Positions 18,580 through 26,895 are shown, numbered from the stretch's first letter. The stretch: DNA of 38,012 bases from Alicyclobacillus sp. (GCA_023511725.1 JAIMAY010000025.1:1-38012); one strand, 5' to 3'. Numbers and translations: made by a program. The notes: generated by a model from the letters alone, not told the origin.

Positions 18580-18720
18580 TGGGTGGCGGCGTGGCGGCGG
18601 GACTATGACGTGGTCTACGCTCGCCGCGTCGCCCGCGAGGGCGAGAGCCGCTTGAAGCGCTGGACGGCGGCCGCCTTCTACCGGACGCTGCGCTGGCTGA
18701 CAGGGCGAGGGAGGCGATGA
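18580..18720 (+). pseudogene. Remnant of a GT2 (dolichol-phosphate-mannose synthase-like) glycosyltransferase
   Basis: A frame from about 18580 to the TGA at 18718 encodes a fragment of roughly 46 residues including '[16 protein letters not shown]' and '[12 protein letters not shown]'. This is the region just after the catalytic core in GtrB/YkcC-type GT2 enzymes, which make the lipid-phosphate-sugar donor used by YkcB-type enzymes. No start, nucleotide-binding domain or DXD is present. The fragment abuts the broken end of the GT39 pseudogene, so one deletion seems to have removed the end of the first gene and most of the second. Confidence 0.7.
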
Positions 18721-18735
18721 CCGGTGAACCCAATT

Positions 18736-19962
18736 TCAGCGGGTGCCGCTGGTGGGTCTGGCGGCGGTGACGCCGAGGTAGGTTTCGACGATGTACTCGC
18801 CGATGCATAGGGAGGCGGTGGCCGCGGGTGACGGCGCATTCAGGACGTGGATGAAGTGACCGTCGCGGATCACCGTGAAATCATCCAGCAGATTCCCGTC
18901 GGCGTCGAGCGCCTGCGCGCGCACGCCGGCCGGCGCTGGGGTGACGTCCTCTTCCTGCAGTTCCGGGAGCAGGCGTTGGGCCGATTGCACAAACAGCCGC
19001 TTGCTGTACGACCGCGCCATCTCCCGCATCCCCTCCCGCCAGTACGTCCGCGCCAGGCGGCGGAAACCGCGCCACGCGAGGGTTTCCCAGAGTTCGCCCA
19101 GGTGCAGGTCCTGGCGCCGGTACCCCTCGCGCCGGAAGGCGAGCACGGCGTTCGGCCCTACTTCCACGTGTCCGCTGATCATCCGCGTGAAGTGGACGCC
19201 GAGGAACGGGAAGTTGGGGTCCGGCACAGGGTAGATGAGATTGCGCACCAGATGGCGTTTCTCCGCGCGGATCTCGTAGTACTCGCCGCGGAACGGAACA
19301 ATCCGCACGGTGACCGGCGTGCCGGCCATGCGGGCAATGCGGTCTGAGTAGAGGCCGGCGCAGTTGATGACGAGATCGGCCGCAATGTCATCGCCACCCG
19401 GCCCACCGACGTGCACCACCACCTGGTCAGATGGGCGGCTGAAGCCGACCACAGGACGGCCGAACCGCACTTCACCCCCCAAAGCGCAGATGTCGTCCGC
19501 GAGCGCCTCGCAGACCTGACGGTAATTGACGATGCCCGTGGTTGCCACGTGGATGGCCGCCACGCCGCGCACGTGCGGCTCGACTTCGCGCAGCTCGCCC
19601 GCCTCGAGCCAGCGCACGGGGATGCCGTTCTCCTGACCGCGTGCGTAAAGCGCGCGCAAACCCGGCAACTCGCTCTCGTCCGCGGCGACAATCACCTTGC
19701 CGCAGACCTCATGCGGTATGCCCTTCTCCTCGCAGTAGGCCACCATCCGGCGATTGCCCTCGCGGGCCAGACGGGCCTTGAGGCTGCCTGGGCGGTAGTA
19801 GATGCCTGAGTGGATCACGCCGCTGTTGTGGCCCGTTTGGTGCTCCGCCGGGCGGTTTTCCTTTTCGATCACGGTCAGACGCACACCGGGCTGCCGGCGC
19901 AGCAGCGCATACGCGGTGGAGAGCCCGACGATGCCTGCGCCAATGACGACCACCTCACGCAT
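18736..19962 (-). CDS. lhgO: L-2-hydroxyglutarate oxidase
   Basis: FAD-dependent oxidation of L-2-hydroxyglutarate to 2-oxoglutarate, passing electrons to the membrane quinone pool in the E. coli enzyme. The 408-residue protein (E. coli about 422) has an N-terminal dinucleotide fold 'VVIGAGIVGLSTAY', the family block 'GHNSGVIHSGIYY', and later 'INCAGLYSDRIARMAG' and 'VPFRGEYYEI'. Together these distinguish LhgO from other DAO-fold oxidases. It starts at ATG 19962 and overlaps the end of the upstream GntR regulator gene by eight bases, so the two are co-translated. Its 3' end converges on the glycosyltransferase remnant with no visible terminator. Confidence 0.9.
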   Translation of the reverse strand: MREVVVIGAGIVGLSTAYALLRRQPGVRLTVIEKENRPAEHQTGHNSGVIHSGIYYRPGSLKARLAREGNRRMVAYCEEKGIPHEVCGKVIVAADESELPGLRALYARGQENGIPVRWLEAGELREVEPHVRGVAAIHVATTGIVNYRQVCEALADDICALGGEVRFGRPVVGFSRPSDQVVVHVGGPGGDDIAADLVINCAGLYSDRIARMAGTPVTVRIVPFRGEYYEIRAEKRHLVRNLIYPVPDPNFPFLGVHFTRMISGHVEVGPNAVLAFRREGYRRQDLHLGELWETLAWRGFRRLARTYWREGMREMARSYSKRLFVQSAQRLLPELQEEDVTPAPAGVRAQALDADGNLLDDFTVIRDGHFIHVLNAPSPAATASLCIGEYIVETYLGVTAARPTSGTR

Positions 19963-20701
19963 CCTGAGTCTTCTCCTTTCCGGTTGCGGCCTCGTTCATG
20001 CTGCGCAATAGCTTGTTGCGCACGCCCGTCAGGTGGCGGATCATGGCCGCGCGGGCGGCGACGGGATCACCGCCCCGGATGGCCTCGGCGATGGCGTCGT
20101 GCTCCGCGGCCACCTGCTGGGATCTCTCGGGGGTCTTGAGATTCTGCCCCAATGTGTAGGCCATCCCTTGTTCCATCAGATCCTGAATCCGGTTCATCAG
20201 CTCGGTCAGCACCGGATTGCCTGCGGCGCGCGCGATGGCGCGGTGAAACCGGAGGTCTCCGTCGATCCCGGTCTCGCCCCGTTCCGTCTGCGCGCGATAG
20301 TCGGCGGCGGCGGCCGCCAGTTCCGCATGATCCTCGGCGGTGGCGCGCAGGGCGGCGAGTTCGGCGGCTCCGGCTTCAAGGATGGACCGGACCTCGAGCA
20401 GCGCCAGCGCGGTATGTGGGAAGCCGAGGGCGGAGGCCGTGATCGGCGAAAGGTAGTCGGTGATCTCGACGCGTTTGACGAAACTCCCTTCGCCGTGCCG
20501 GATCTCAATCAAACCGGCGGCTGCGAGTCCCGACAGCGCCTCCCGAATGGACATCCGGCTGACACCGAACGCCTCGGCCAAGGCTTTTTCGGTGGGCAAC
20601 CGGTCGCCAGGCTGGTAGCGGCCGGAACTGATCAGGGTCTGCAACTGCTGCATGACGGTCTCGCTGAGTTTTTTGCGTTCGATAGGGCGCAGATCTTGCA
20701 C
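19955..20701 (-). CDS. FadR-subfamily GntR transcriptional regulator
   Basis: A 248-residue regulator. The N-terminal winged helix (about residues 12-75) contains 'GDRLPTEKALAEAFGVSRMSIREALSGLAAAGLI' split over the helix-turn-helix. The all-helical FCD ligand domain follows (about 85-235), with 'RSILEAGAAELAA' and the metal-ligand aspartate and histidine in 'DLRFHRAIARAAGNPVL'. Such regulators respond to small carboxylic acids. The frame is open from TTG 20728, but GTG 20701 is preferred because AGGTAGG lies seven bases before it. Next to lhgO and opposite an MFS carrier, it probably represses both; an exact FadR-type site lies in the shared promoter region. Confidence 0.88.
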   Translation of the reverse strand: MQDLRPIERKKLSETVMQQLQTLISSGRYQPGDRLPTEKALAEAFGVSRMSIREALSGLAAAGLIEIRHGEGSFVKRVEITDYLSPITASALGFPHTALALLEVRSILEAGAAELAALRATAEDHAELAAAAADYRAQTERGETGIDGDLRFHRAIARAAGNPVLTELMNRIQDLMEQGMAYTLGQNLKTPERSQQVAAEHDAIAEAIRGGDPVAARAAMIRHLTGVRNKLLRSMNEAATGKEKTQDA

Positions 20702-20721
20702 AGGGACACCTACCTGTCCGT

Positions 20722-20750
20722 TTGACAAGATTGAAAACGGATTCTATGCT
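20722..20750 (+). promoter_or_regulatory. Promoter of the MFS carrier gene
   Basis: TTGACA (20722-20727) and TATGCT (20745-20750) with a 17-base spacer. It overlaps the 5' end of the divergent regulator gene. A minus-strand -10 candidate (TAGAAT, forward 20741-20746) overlaps it, so both directions would be controlled from one spot. Confidence 0.7.
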
Positions 20751-20754
20751 ACTG

Positions 20755-20765
20755 TTGTCAGACAA
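20755..20765. promoter_or_regulatory. Candidate FadR/GntR operator
   Basis: TTGTCAGACAA fits the FadR-subfamily consensus TNGTNNNACNA exactly, and the palindrome extends one base further on both sides (20754-20766). It sits four bases past the -10 box, over the expected start point, where a bound repressor would block transcription. Confidence 0.7.
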
Positions 20766-20782
20766 CCAGATGACCCGGTCAC

Positions 20783-20797
20783 TTGGTATCATACCAA
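20783..20797. promoter_or_regulatory. Second palindrome, possible operator
   Basis: TTGGTATCATACCAA is a perfect 15-base inverted repeat in the leader of the carrier gene. The half-sites TGGT/ACCA resemble GntR half-sites, but the spacing (five bases) differs from the FadR consensus. It may bind the same regulator or another one. Confidence 0.5.
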
Positions 20798-20865
20798 ATC
20801 TTTTGCGAGATGAAAGCGCTCGCCGGGATCTGGCTGTCGAACCTACGAGGAAAGGAGAGAGACTC

Positions 20866-22119
20866 GTGGCACAGTTGGGGACGAACACTGCGCCGGGCAT
20901 CAGCACGGGGCCGCGCACCCGCTTCCGCTGGACGTTCGCGGTGGTGCTGTGGTTTCTGCTGCTGGTGTCGTACATTGACCGGACCAACATCTCCATTGCC
21001 GGTCCTCTGATGGTCAAGGACCACGTGGTGACCAATGAGGGATTGGCGCTCGCGAACTCGTTGTTTCTGTTCATGTACGGCTTATCGAACATCTTTGGTG
21101 GGTATTTGGGGGATCGGCTGGGGCCACGCAAGGTAGCGCTCATTGCGCTCGCCTGGTGGTCGCTGATGACGCTGTTCACCGGTGTCGTTTGGAGCACCTT
21201 CGCCCTGATCCTGTCGCGCGTCCTGCTCGGCCTCGGTGAGGGCATGCACTGGCCGATGAACTCGAAATGGGTCAAGGCATGGTTTCCGCCGCGTGAGCGG
21301 GCGCGAGCAAACATGTTCTGGGAGTTCGGGCTGACCATCGGTCCCATCCTCACCGGGCCGCTGGTGACGTGGATGGTTCTCTCGTCTGGCTCCTGGCGGA
21401 CGCCGTTCGTGGTCCTGTTCTTCATCGGCGTGATCATCATGCTGCCGCTGGTGGCGTGGGTGGCCAAGGACACGCCGGAGCAAAGCCGCCACGTGTCTCC
21501 GGCGGAACTCAACTACATCCGTGAAGGTTCGGAGGCCGAGGATGCGGTGTTGGAGCAGGTGCGGCTCGGTGAGTTGTTCCGCAAGGCGGACTTCTGGCTG
21601 CTTCTGCTCAACTGGTCGGGCATGGCGACCGTGTTCTATGGCATCCTGTTCTGGCTGCCGAAGTACCTGCTCAGCGTCCGGCACATCACGCTGCATAACA
21701 CGGGCATCTGGTACATGCTGCCCTACATCCTGATGACCATCTGCCTGATTGTGACCGCGGTGCTCAGCGACAGGTGGATGAAGCGCGCGGTGTTCGCCGG
21801 CGTGGCCACACTGATTGCGGCCCTGGGTCTCTTCCTTGGCACGCGCGCCTCGGATCTGACCACCGCGATGTGGCTGATCTCCATCTCCAGCGCGATGAAT
21901 GGTGTGGTCCTGCCGACGGTGTGGAGCGCGCTGCAGAAGATGTTCCCGAGCCGCAATGTCGGCGTGGGCGCGGGTTGGCTGAACGGTCTGGAGAACATCA
22001 TCTCCGCCGTCGGTACGTACATCCTTGGGATTTCCTTCGCGGTGGGTTTCCCGTACCTGATCATCTTCGCCGTCGTCGGGGGCATCTGCGGCTTGATCCT
22101 GGCTGCGCGCGGGTACTGA
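20866..22119 (+). CDS. MFS transporter, anion:cation symporter type
   Basis: A 417-residue carrier with about 12 hydrophobic spans. Between spans 2 and 3 it has 'GYLGDRLGPRKVAL', the MFS signature G-x-x-x-D-R-x-G-x-R. The start 'RFRWTFAVVLWFLLLVSYIDRTNIS' (shown by its residues only) is typical of the ACS family that takes up hexuronates, phthalates and other organic anions. GTG 20866 is the start: AAAGGAG lies eight bases upstream, whereas the longer frame from 20722 would begin inside the promoter. Divergent from the GntR regulator and lhgO, so the substrate is probably a hydroxy- or dicarboxylic acid, possibly 2-hydroxyglutarate; this is inference. Confidence 0.9.
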   Translation: MAQLGTNTAPGISTGPRTRFRWTFAVVLWFLLLVSYIDRTNISIAGPLMVKDHVVTNEGLALANSLFLFMYGLSNIFGGYLGDRLGPRKVALIALAWWSLMTLFTGVVWSTFALILSRVLLGLGEGMHWPMNSKWVKAWFPPRERARANMFWEFGLTIGPILTGPLVTWMVLSSGSWRTPFVVLFFIGVIIMLPLVAWVAKDTPEQSRHVSPAELNYIREGSEAEDAVLEQVRLGELFRKADFWLLLLNWSGMATVFYGILFWLPKYLLSVRHITLHNTGIWYMLPYILMTICLIVTAVLSDRWMKRAVFAGVATLIAALGLFLGTRASDLTTAMWLISISSAMNGVVLPTVWSALQKMFPSRNVGVGAGWLNGLENIISAVGTYILGISFAVGFPYLIIFAVVGGICGLILAARGY

Positions 22120-22327
22120 GCCCATCGGCGCCGTCCCGCCCGCTGCCGGCTGGCATGTACACCGTCGAGGCTGCGGATACGTGGGCCGAAGCGGAGTTCG
22201 CCGCGAGGAGGTGAAACATGGGCATCGCGGTTGAAGACACCCATGTGCGAACGCGGGAGTCTTCCCCTCTTCCGGCGAGCATAGGCATGACACAGAGACG
22301 TGTACAACCGCAGTGCGGAGGTGTGCC
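22120..22327. other. Intergenic region with a hairpin and an orphan ribosome-binding site
   Basis: GAAGAC (22233-22238) pairs with GTCTTC (22259-22264), helped by CCC/GGG inside, and is followed by CCCCTCTT; it could terminate the carrier transcript. A near-perfect GAGGAGGTGA with an ATG at 22218 stands just before it, but the frame it opens runs out of register through the next gene and has no protein-like character. Confidence 0.45.
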
Positions 22328-22915
22328 ATGCGCAAGGTGTGGTGGTGGACCGGTGCAGGCGTGTGCGGGGCGGTGCTGGTGGGACTGCTGGGATACGCCG
22401 GGTGGCAGAGGCAGAGCAGTGGCCATCCCAAGCCGGGCGCGGTCCATGTGGACGCCTCGGCGACGGATGCCGCGTTGTCACGCCTTCAGGCAGATTCGGA
22501 GACACTCCACGAGCACATCGACGATTTTGTGGGTTGGGGCGGCGCGGAGCGCTTGCGTGAGGGGGACGCACAGCTTTGGGCCGAGTTCAGCAACGGCGGC
22601 GGAGGTAAGTCTCCTCTTCGCGATGCCTTCCGCCGAGATGTGGAACAGGTTCTCCGGGACCTTGCCTCGGCTCATGTGAACCGGCTGACGCAACTCCGGA
22701 GGGATGCACAGAACCTGTTGCTGTTGCTTTCGTTGGCGGATAAACACCATGGTCCGCTTGGCGCGCAGGCCCTGGTTTACTATCACCGTGTGTCGGAAGA
22801 TATTCACTACTATCTCACGGGGAAGGGTGAGGAGTACAGCGTGTCGGAGGTTGAGGGCAGCCGGGAAGTGGACCAATTCCTGCAGCCCTACCTTGCGCAA
22901 CTCAGCGCTCCGTGA
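22328..22915 (+). CDS. Membrane-anchored hypothetical protein
   Basis: A 195-residue protein. Residues 1-25 are a signal anchor ('MRKVWWWTGAGVCGAVLVGLLGYA' in outline: basic start, then one hydrophobic span). The remainder is a soluble, mostly helical domain rich in Leu, Asp and Arg, presumably outside the membrane. A cysteine at residue 13 lies inside the span, not in a lipobox. ATG 22328 has GGAGGTG six bases upstream. No family recognised. It is followed by the cstA promoter, so it seems to be a separate transcript. Confidence 0.75.
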   Translation: MRKVWWWTGAGVCGAVLVGLLGYAGWQRQSSGHPKPGAVHVDASATDAALSRLQADSETLHEHIDDFVGWGGAERLREGDAQLWAEFSNGGGGKSPLRDAFRRDVEQVLRDLASAHVNRLTQLRRDAQNLLLLLSLADKHHGPLGAQALVYYHRVSEDIHYYLTGKGEEYSVSEVEGSREVDQFLQPYLAQLSAP

Positions 22916-22965
22916 TGCGGCGCAGAAGCACCGGGTTTTCCACATATGCCCACTTATCTGAAATA

Positions 22966-22994
22966 TTGTTCGATTCGAGGAAACCGTTTATAAT
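22966..22994 (+). promoter_or_regulatory. Promoter of cstA
   Basis: TTGTTC (22966-22971) and TATAAT (22989-22994) with a 17-base spacer, 56 bases before the chosen cstA start. Confidence 0.75.
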
Positions 22995-23049
22995 GATTTT
23001 GCCTGGGACAGATGTGGACCGGGAGACTTCATTCAAAGGGGGAAGGGCG

Positions 23050-25116
23050 TTGAACAAGGCGCTGTCCATCGTGGTATGGACCGTGATCTCCGTCCTTGGT
23101 GCAGCGGCTTTCGCCGTGCTGGCATGGCACCGCGGTGAAACCGTTTCCGCGGCGTGGATGGTGATTGCGGCGGTTTGCGTCTACGCGGTAGCGTATCGGT
23201 TTTATAGCAAATTCATCGGTTACAAGGTGTTTGGCCTGAACGACAAGCGTGCAACGCCAGCGCGGGTGCACGACGACGGAAAGGACTTCGTTCCGACGAA
23301 CAAGTGGGTGCTGTTTGGCCACCACTTTGCGGCCATTGCCGGCGCGGGTCCATTGGTCGGTCCTGTGCTCGCTGCGCAGATGGGTTATCTACCTGGCACG
23401 CTGTGGATCCTTATCGGTGTGGCGCTTGGCGGCGCGGTGCAGGACTTCGTGGTTTTGATGGGGTCCATGCGGCGCAACGGCAAGTCCCTCGGCCAGATGG
23501 CCAAGGAGGAAATCGGGCCGTTTGCAGGTATTCTCGGGGCCATCGGTATCTTCTGCATCATGGTCATCCTGATTGCTGTGCTTGCCATGGTCGTCGTGAA
23601 CGCGCTGAAGGGTTCTCCGTGGGGCACCTTCACCATTGCGATGACCATCCCCATCGCGCTGATCATGGGCGTCTACATGCGCTTCATTCGGCCTGGCAAA
23701 GTGCTCGAGGGTTCCATCATCGGCGTGATCCTGCTGATCCTGGCGCTCATCGGCGGTCAGGCCGTGGCCAATTCGTCGGCGGCGGCGTACTTCACGTTCA
23801 GCGGTCAGACCCTCGCAGTGCTGATGATCATTTACGGTTTCATCGCGTCGGTGCTGCCTGTGTGGCTCCTGCTGGCGCCGCGTGACTATCTCAGCTCGTT
23901 CCTGAAGATTGGCACCATCATCCTGCTGGCGGTGGGCATCCTGTTGACCCTGCCGGAGCTCAAGATGCCGGCGGTATCGCGGTTCATCGACGGAACCGGA
24001 CCGGTGTTTGCCGGACCGCTGTTCCCGTTCCTGTTCATCACCATCGCCTGCGGTTCGGTGTCGGGTTTCCACTCGCTGGTGTCTTCCGGCACCACGCCAA
24101 AAATGCTGCAGCAGGAATCGCATGCGCGCTTTATCGGCTACGGCGCCATGCTGATGGAGTCCGGCGTTGCCATCATGGCGATGATTGCCGCGTGTCTGCT
24201 GGATCCGGGTGTGTACTTTGCGATGAACTCACCTGCGTCGGCGATTGGCACGACAGTGCAGCAGGCCGCGCAGACCATCAGCCACTGGGGCTTCGCGGTG
24301 ACACCGGACCAGATCACCAATCTGGCGAAGGAAGTTGGCGAGAAGACGATTCTCTCCCGGACGGGCGGCGCACCGACACTGGCTGTCGGTATGGCGACGC
24401 TGTTCGGCCAAATCTTTGGCCCTGGAATGCTGGCGTTCTGGTATCACTTCGCCATTCTGTTTGAAGCGGTGTTCATCCTGACCACCATCGACGCCGGAAC
24501 GCGCATCGGCCGCTTCATGCTGCAGGATCTCATCGGCAACGCCTGGAAGCCGTTCGCCGACACTCGGAACTACGGTTTCAACGTCATCGCATCCGCCATC
24601 ACGGTGGCTGCTTGGGGCTACTTCCTGATCCAAGGCGTGAACGATCCGTACGGCGGCATCAACTCCCTGTGGGCGCTGTTCGGTATCGCCAATCAGATGC
24701 TCGCGGGTATCGCACTGGCGGTGGTCAGCACCATCCTGATCAAGATGGGCAAGGCGAAATACAGCTGGGTCACCATCATCCCGATGATCTGGTTGCTGGT
24801 CACGACCCTCGGCGCGGGCTTGGCAAAGATCTTCTCGCCGGTTCCGTCCATCGGCTTCTTCGCGCACGCTCGGGTCATCAGCGGAGCCATCGCCCAGGGC
24901 AAGGTGCTGGCGCCGGTCAAATCCATGGCGCAGATGCACGAGGTGCTGTTCAACGATTATCTCGATGGCATCGTCTGCATCCTCTTCGTCGCGGTCGTGG
25001 TGCTGGTCGTGCTGGCGGCGCTGCGCGTATGGTATAAGGTGTTGTTCAAGAAGGAGACGCTGCCGTTGGCGGAATCGGAGTTCGTCTCGGTGGATGGCGT
25101 GTCCGCGACGGTTTGA
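23050..25116 (+). CDS. cstA: CstA-family carbon starvation protein (peptide or pyruvate transporter)
   Basis: A large polytopic membrane protein, 688 residues with roughly 16-18 hydrophobic spans. Family blocks are present: 'NKWVLFGHHFAAIAGAGPLVGPVLAAQMG', recognisable in pieces, 'GGAVQDFVVL', 'FHSLVSSGTTPKML' and 'TTIDAGTRIGRF'. In E. coli, CstA and BtsT import pyruvate and peptides on entry into carbon starvation. TTG 23050 is the start: AAAGGGGGAAGGG precedes it, and the longer frame from 22912 would run across the promoter. The next gene is the small YbdD partner, eleven bases downstream, the usual arrangement. Confidence 0.93.
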   Translation: MNKALSIVVWTVISVLGAAAFAVLAWHRGETVSAAWMVIAAVCVYAVAYRFYSKFIGYKVFGLNDKRATPARVHDDGKDFVPTNKWVLFGHHFAAIAGAGPLVGPVLAAQMGYLPGTLWILIGVALGGAVQDFVVLMGSMRRNGKSLGQMAKEEIGPFAGILGAIGIFCIMVILIAVLAMVVVNALKGSPWGTFTIAMTIPIALIMGVYMRFIRPGKVLEGSIIGVILLILALIGGQAVANSSAAAYFTFSGQTLAVLMIIYGFIASVLPVWLLLAPRDYLSSFLKIGTIILLAVGILLTLPELKMPAVSRFIDGTGPVFAGPLFPFLFITIACGSVSGFHSLVSSGTTPKMLQQESHARFIGYGAMLMESGVAIMAMIAACLLDPGVYFAMNSPASAIGTTVQQAAQTISHWGFAVTPDQITNLAKEVGEKTILSRTGGAPTLAVGMATLFGQIFGPGMLAFWYHFAILFEAVFILTTIDAGTRIGRFMLQDLIGNAWKPFADTRNYGFNVIASAITVAAWGYFLIQGVNDPYGGINSLWALFGIANQMLAGIALAVVSTILIKMGKAKYSWVTIIPMIWLLVTTLGAGLAKIFSPVPSIGFFAHARVISGAIAQGKVLAPVKSMAQMHEVLFNDYLDGIVCILFVAVVVLVVLAALRVWYKVLFKKETLPLAESEFVSVDGVSATV

Positions 25117-25127
25117 AGGTGATGCGT

Positions 25128-25319
25128 ATGGCGTTCCGCGAGTGGATGCGGCGGGCGAGCACGGAGATCAAAACCATCTTCGGCATGCCCAATTACGAGC
25201 GCTATCTTGAGCACCATCGGAAGGTCCACCCGGACCAACCGGTGATGTCGGAGCGCGAGTATTATCTGCACTGCCTGAAGGAGAGGTACGAAAGCGGCAA
25301 GGTCTCTCGATGTTGTTGA
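25128..25319 (+). CDS. YbdD/YjiX family small protein (DUF466)
   Basis: 63 residues, charged, no membrane segment. The core 'MPNYERYLEHHRKVHPDQP' and 'MSEREYYLHCLKERY' match the DUF466 family that is nearly always encoded next to cstA or btsT and is needed for full transport in E. coli. ATG 25128 has AAGGTGA five bases upstream; the frame is open three codons earlier but without a site. It shares the cstA transcript and is followed by a strong terminator. Confidence 0.9.
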   Translation: MAFREWMRRASTEIKTIFGMPNYERYLEHHRKVHPDQPVMSEREYYLHCLKERYESGKVSRCC

Positions 25320-25348
25320 TCACTCCACCGCCCGGTGGGCGGTCAGCA

Positions 25349-25386
25349 AGACGGTCTCCCGGTTCTGCGGGAGACCGTCTTTCTTA
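25349..25386 (+). terminator. Terminator of the cstA operon
   Basis: AGACGGTCTCCCG (25349-25361) pairs perfectly with CGGGAGACCGTCT (25368-25380) across a six-base loop, followed by TTCTT. A second perfect hairpin, ACCGCCC/GGGCGGT (25327-25343), stands directly before it. The reverse strand has an A-rich flank, so the stem may also stop the convergent gene. Confidence 0.9.
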
Positions 25387-25437
25387 TCAGCAGCGTATAC
25401 CCGGGCCCGTCGTCGTGACGGATCATGGCCGCGTGGA

Positions 25438-25725
25438 TCAGGATGCCGTCGGACGCCGGCTGCGCACCACCAGGACCAACGTGGCGACGGCCAGGAGGAT
25501 GGTGACGGCATCGCTGATCAGCCAATGCATCAGGGTTCTGCGCGATTCGTCCGCAAGCTGCCGAAATGCAGCGGCGAAGTTGGCATCGTATGTGCCCGTT
25601 GCCGAGCTTACATCCTGGTAATATTGCAGTGCCCAGAATCCGGTGGCACAGAGGGACACGAAGAAAGCCACCAAGCAAAGGACGAAAAGGACCGTATACA
25701 GCTGTTGCCGGCGAGACTTGGTCAT
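25438..25725 (-). CDS. Two-span membrane protein
   Basis: 95 residues starting 'MTKSRRQQLYTVLFVLCLV'. Two hydrophobic spans (about residues 10-31 and 68-87) flank a polar segment with Tyr, Asp and Ala that would face outside; both ends are basic and cytoplasmic. The frame is open back to 26043, but ATG 25725 is preferred because AGGGGGAG precedes it and the upstream translation looks random. No family recognised. Convergent with the cstA operon and divergent from the L,D-transpeptidase gene. The 215 bases between the two divergent genes show no clear promoter. Confidence 0.65.
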   Translation of the reverse strand: MTKSRRQQLYTVLFVLCLVAFFVSLCATGFWALQYYQDVSSATGTYDANFAAAFRQLADESRRTLMHWLISDAVTILLAVATLVLVVRSRRPTAS

Positions 25726-25940
25726 GGCCCCGGCTTCTCCCCCTTCCCGCACCAGACCTCGCTTGTGATTCTTCATGATTATCGCAAAAAACCGGTTGCT
25801 GTGGAGGAATTCCCCATGCTCAACACGGCTTGTCGACGGCGCCGCGCTGTGCTTGAATGGATGTATCATGGAATCCAGTCGATCTCGGTTCCATCCTGAT
25901 TGCCCGAAGGCGTTCAAGTCGTGTGTGGAGGCTTCCTGAC

Positions 25941-26726
25941 ATGCGTTTTCTTGTGCCTGCGGTGGTGGCTGTGGTCGTTCTCGGATCGTCCGTGGGCTAC
26001 GGCTATTATCGCATACAGCAGGGCCGTACCAGTCCGCTGTCACCCGAGACGGCTATGGCGGATACCCCGACTGCAGCGGGTGCCACGGCGCCTGCACAGG
26101 GATCCACATCCGCCGGATCCTCATCAGCGCCAGATCCGGTGCTGAAGCAACCACACCGGACGAGTTCCGAGAATACATCCGACGCTGCCGCCAAGGGTTC
26201 AAGCCGTATCGACGACGCAGAACCGGAGGACGACGACCATCCCGTCGCCAACCACCAGAGCGACACCGCCGAAAAGACGACATGGGTGGATTGGACACAG
26301 CCGACCGGCGGTCCGTACCCGGATCTGTCCAAGTACCACGATATTTGGGTGGAAGTATCCATTCCCAAGCAGCGCACCTACATTCACGCGGGGGACAAGA
26401 TCATCTACACCATGATTGTGTCGACCGGCATTGACGGGAATCCAGCCACCGAGACGCCGCGTGGCGTCTTCCACATTCAGCCGGAACGCGGCACCTGGTT
26501 TTACGCGCCGCGCTTCCAGGAGGGTGCGGAGTATTGGGTGTCGTTCCTGAACCACGGCCAATACCTTTTCCATTCCGTCCCAATGGACAAGAACCATCAC
26601 GTGATTGAGTCCGTCGCCAAGGACTTGGGCCACGAGGACTCTCACGGCTGCGTGCACCTGTCCATTCCCGACGCGAAGTGGTTCTACGACAACATTCCAA
26701 CCGGGACCAAGGTCGTGATTCATTGA
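25941..26726 (+). CDS. L,D-transpeptidase (YkuD domain)
   Basis: 261 residues. An N-terminal signal anchor (residues 1-22), then a linker of about 90 residues rich in Ser, Ala, Asp and Pro that would span the wall, then a YkuD domain (about 135-261). The catalytic block is 'HEDSHGCVHLSIPDA': the Cys of SHGC is present, and the usual Arg two residues on is His. It probably makes 3-3 cross-links in peptidoglycan or attaches proteins, or acts in the spore or stationary-phase wall. ATG 25941 has GGAGG nine bases before it; an upstream in-frame ATG at 25857 lacks a site. Confidence 0.9.
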   Translation: MRFLVPAVVAVVVLGSSVGYGYYRIQQGRTSPLSPETAMADTPTAAGATAPAQGSTSAGSSSAPDPVLKQPHRTSSENTSDAAAKGSSRIDDAEPEDDDHPVANHQSDTAEKTTWVDWTQPTGGPYPDLSKYHDIWVEVSIPKQRTYIHAGDKIIYTMIVSTGIDGNPATETPRGVFHIQPERGTWFYAPRFQEGAEYWVSFLNHGQYLFHSVPMDKNHHVIESVAKDLGHEDSHGCVHLSIPDAKWFYDNIPTGTKVVIH

Positions 26727-26728
26727 CT

Positions 26729-26765
26729 GCGCGATGGATGGCAGGCATACCTGCCATCCGTGCGC
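26729..26765 (+). terminator. Long hairpin after the L,D-transpeptidase gene
   Basis: GGATGGCAGG (26736-26745), loop CATA, CCTGCCATCC (26750-26759), extended by GCGC pairs after a small bulge. The stem is strong, but no T-tract follows, so it may be an mRNA 3' end stabiliser more than an intrinsic terminator. Confidence 0.5.
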
Positions 26766-26886
26766 GTCACCGTCCGATGACACCCCAGGTTTTCCCGCAC
26801 GTTGGAGCCCGCGGAGCACCTCACACCCGCTTCTCCGAATACCCCTTCATGTTGCATCCATATCTACACTCAGAATTGAATAGGAA

Positions 26887-26895
26887 TGATATAAT
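26887..26895 (+). promoter_or_regulatory. Extended -10 promoter of the amidohydrolase gene
   Basis: TGA-TATAAT, a perfect TGn-extended -10 element, 57 bases before the start codon. No good -35 box is visible, which is usual for extended -10 promoters. Confidence 0.7.

Noticed and set aside
21082..22431. Long minus-strand frames opposite the MFS carrier gene
   Set aside because: Antisense of membrane helices; no protein-like features.
22218..22679. Frame with an excellent ribosome-binding site (GAGGAGGTGA) and ATG
   Set aside because: It overlaps a better gene (22328-22915) out of register, and its translation looks random.
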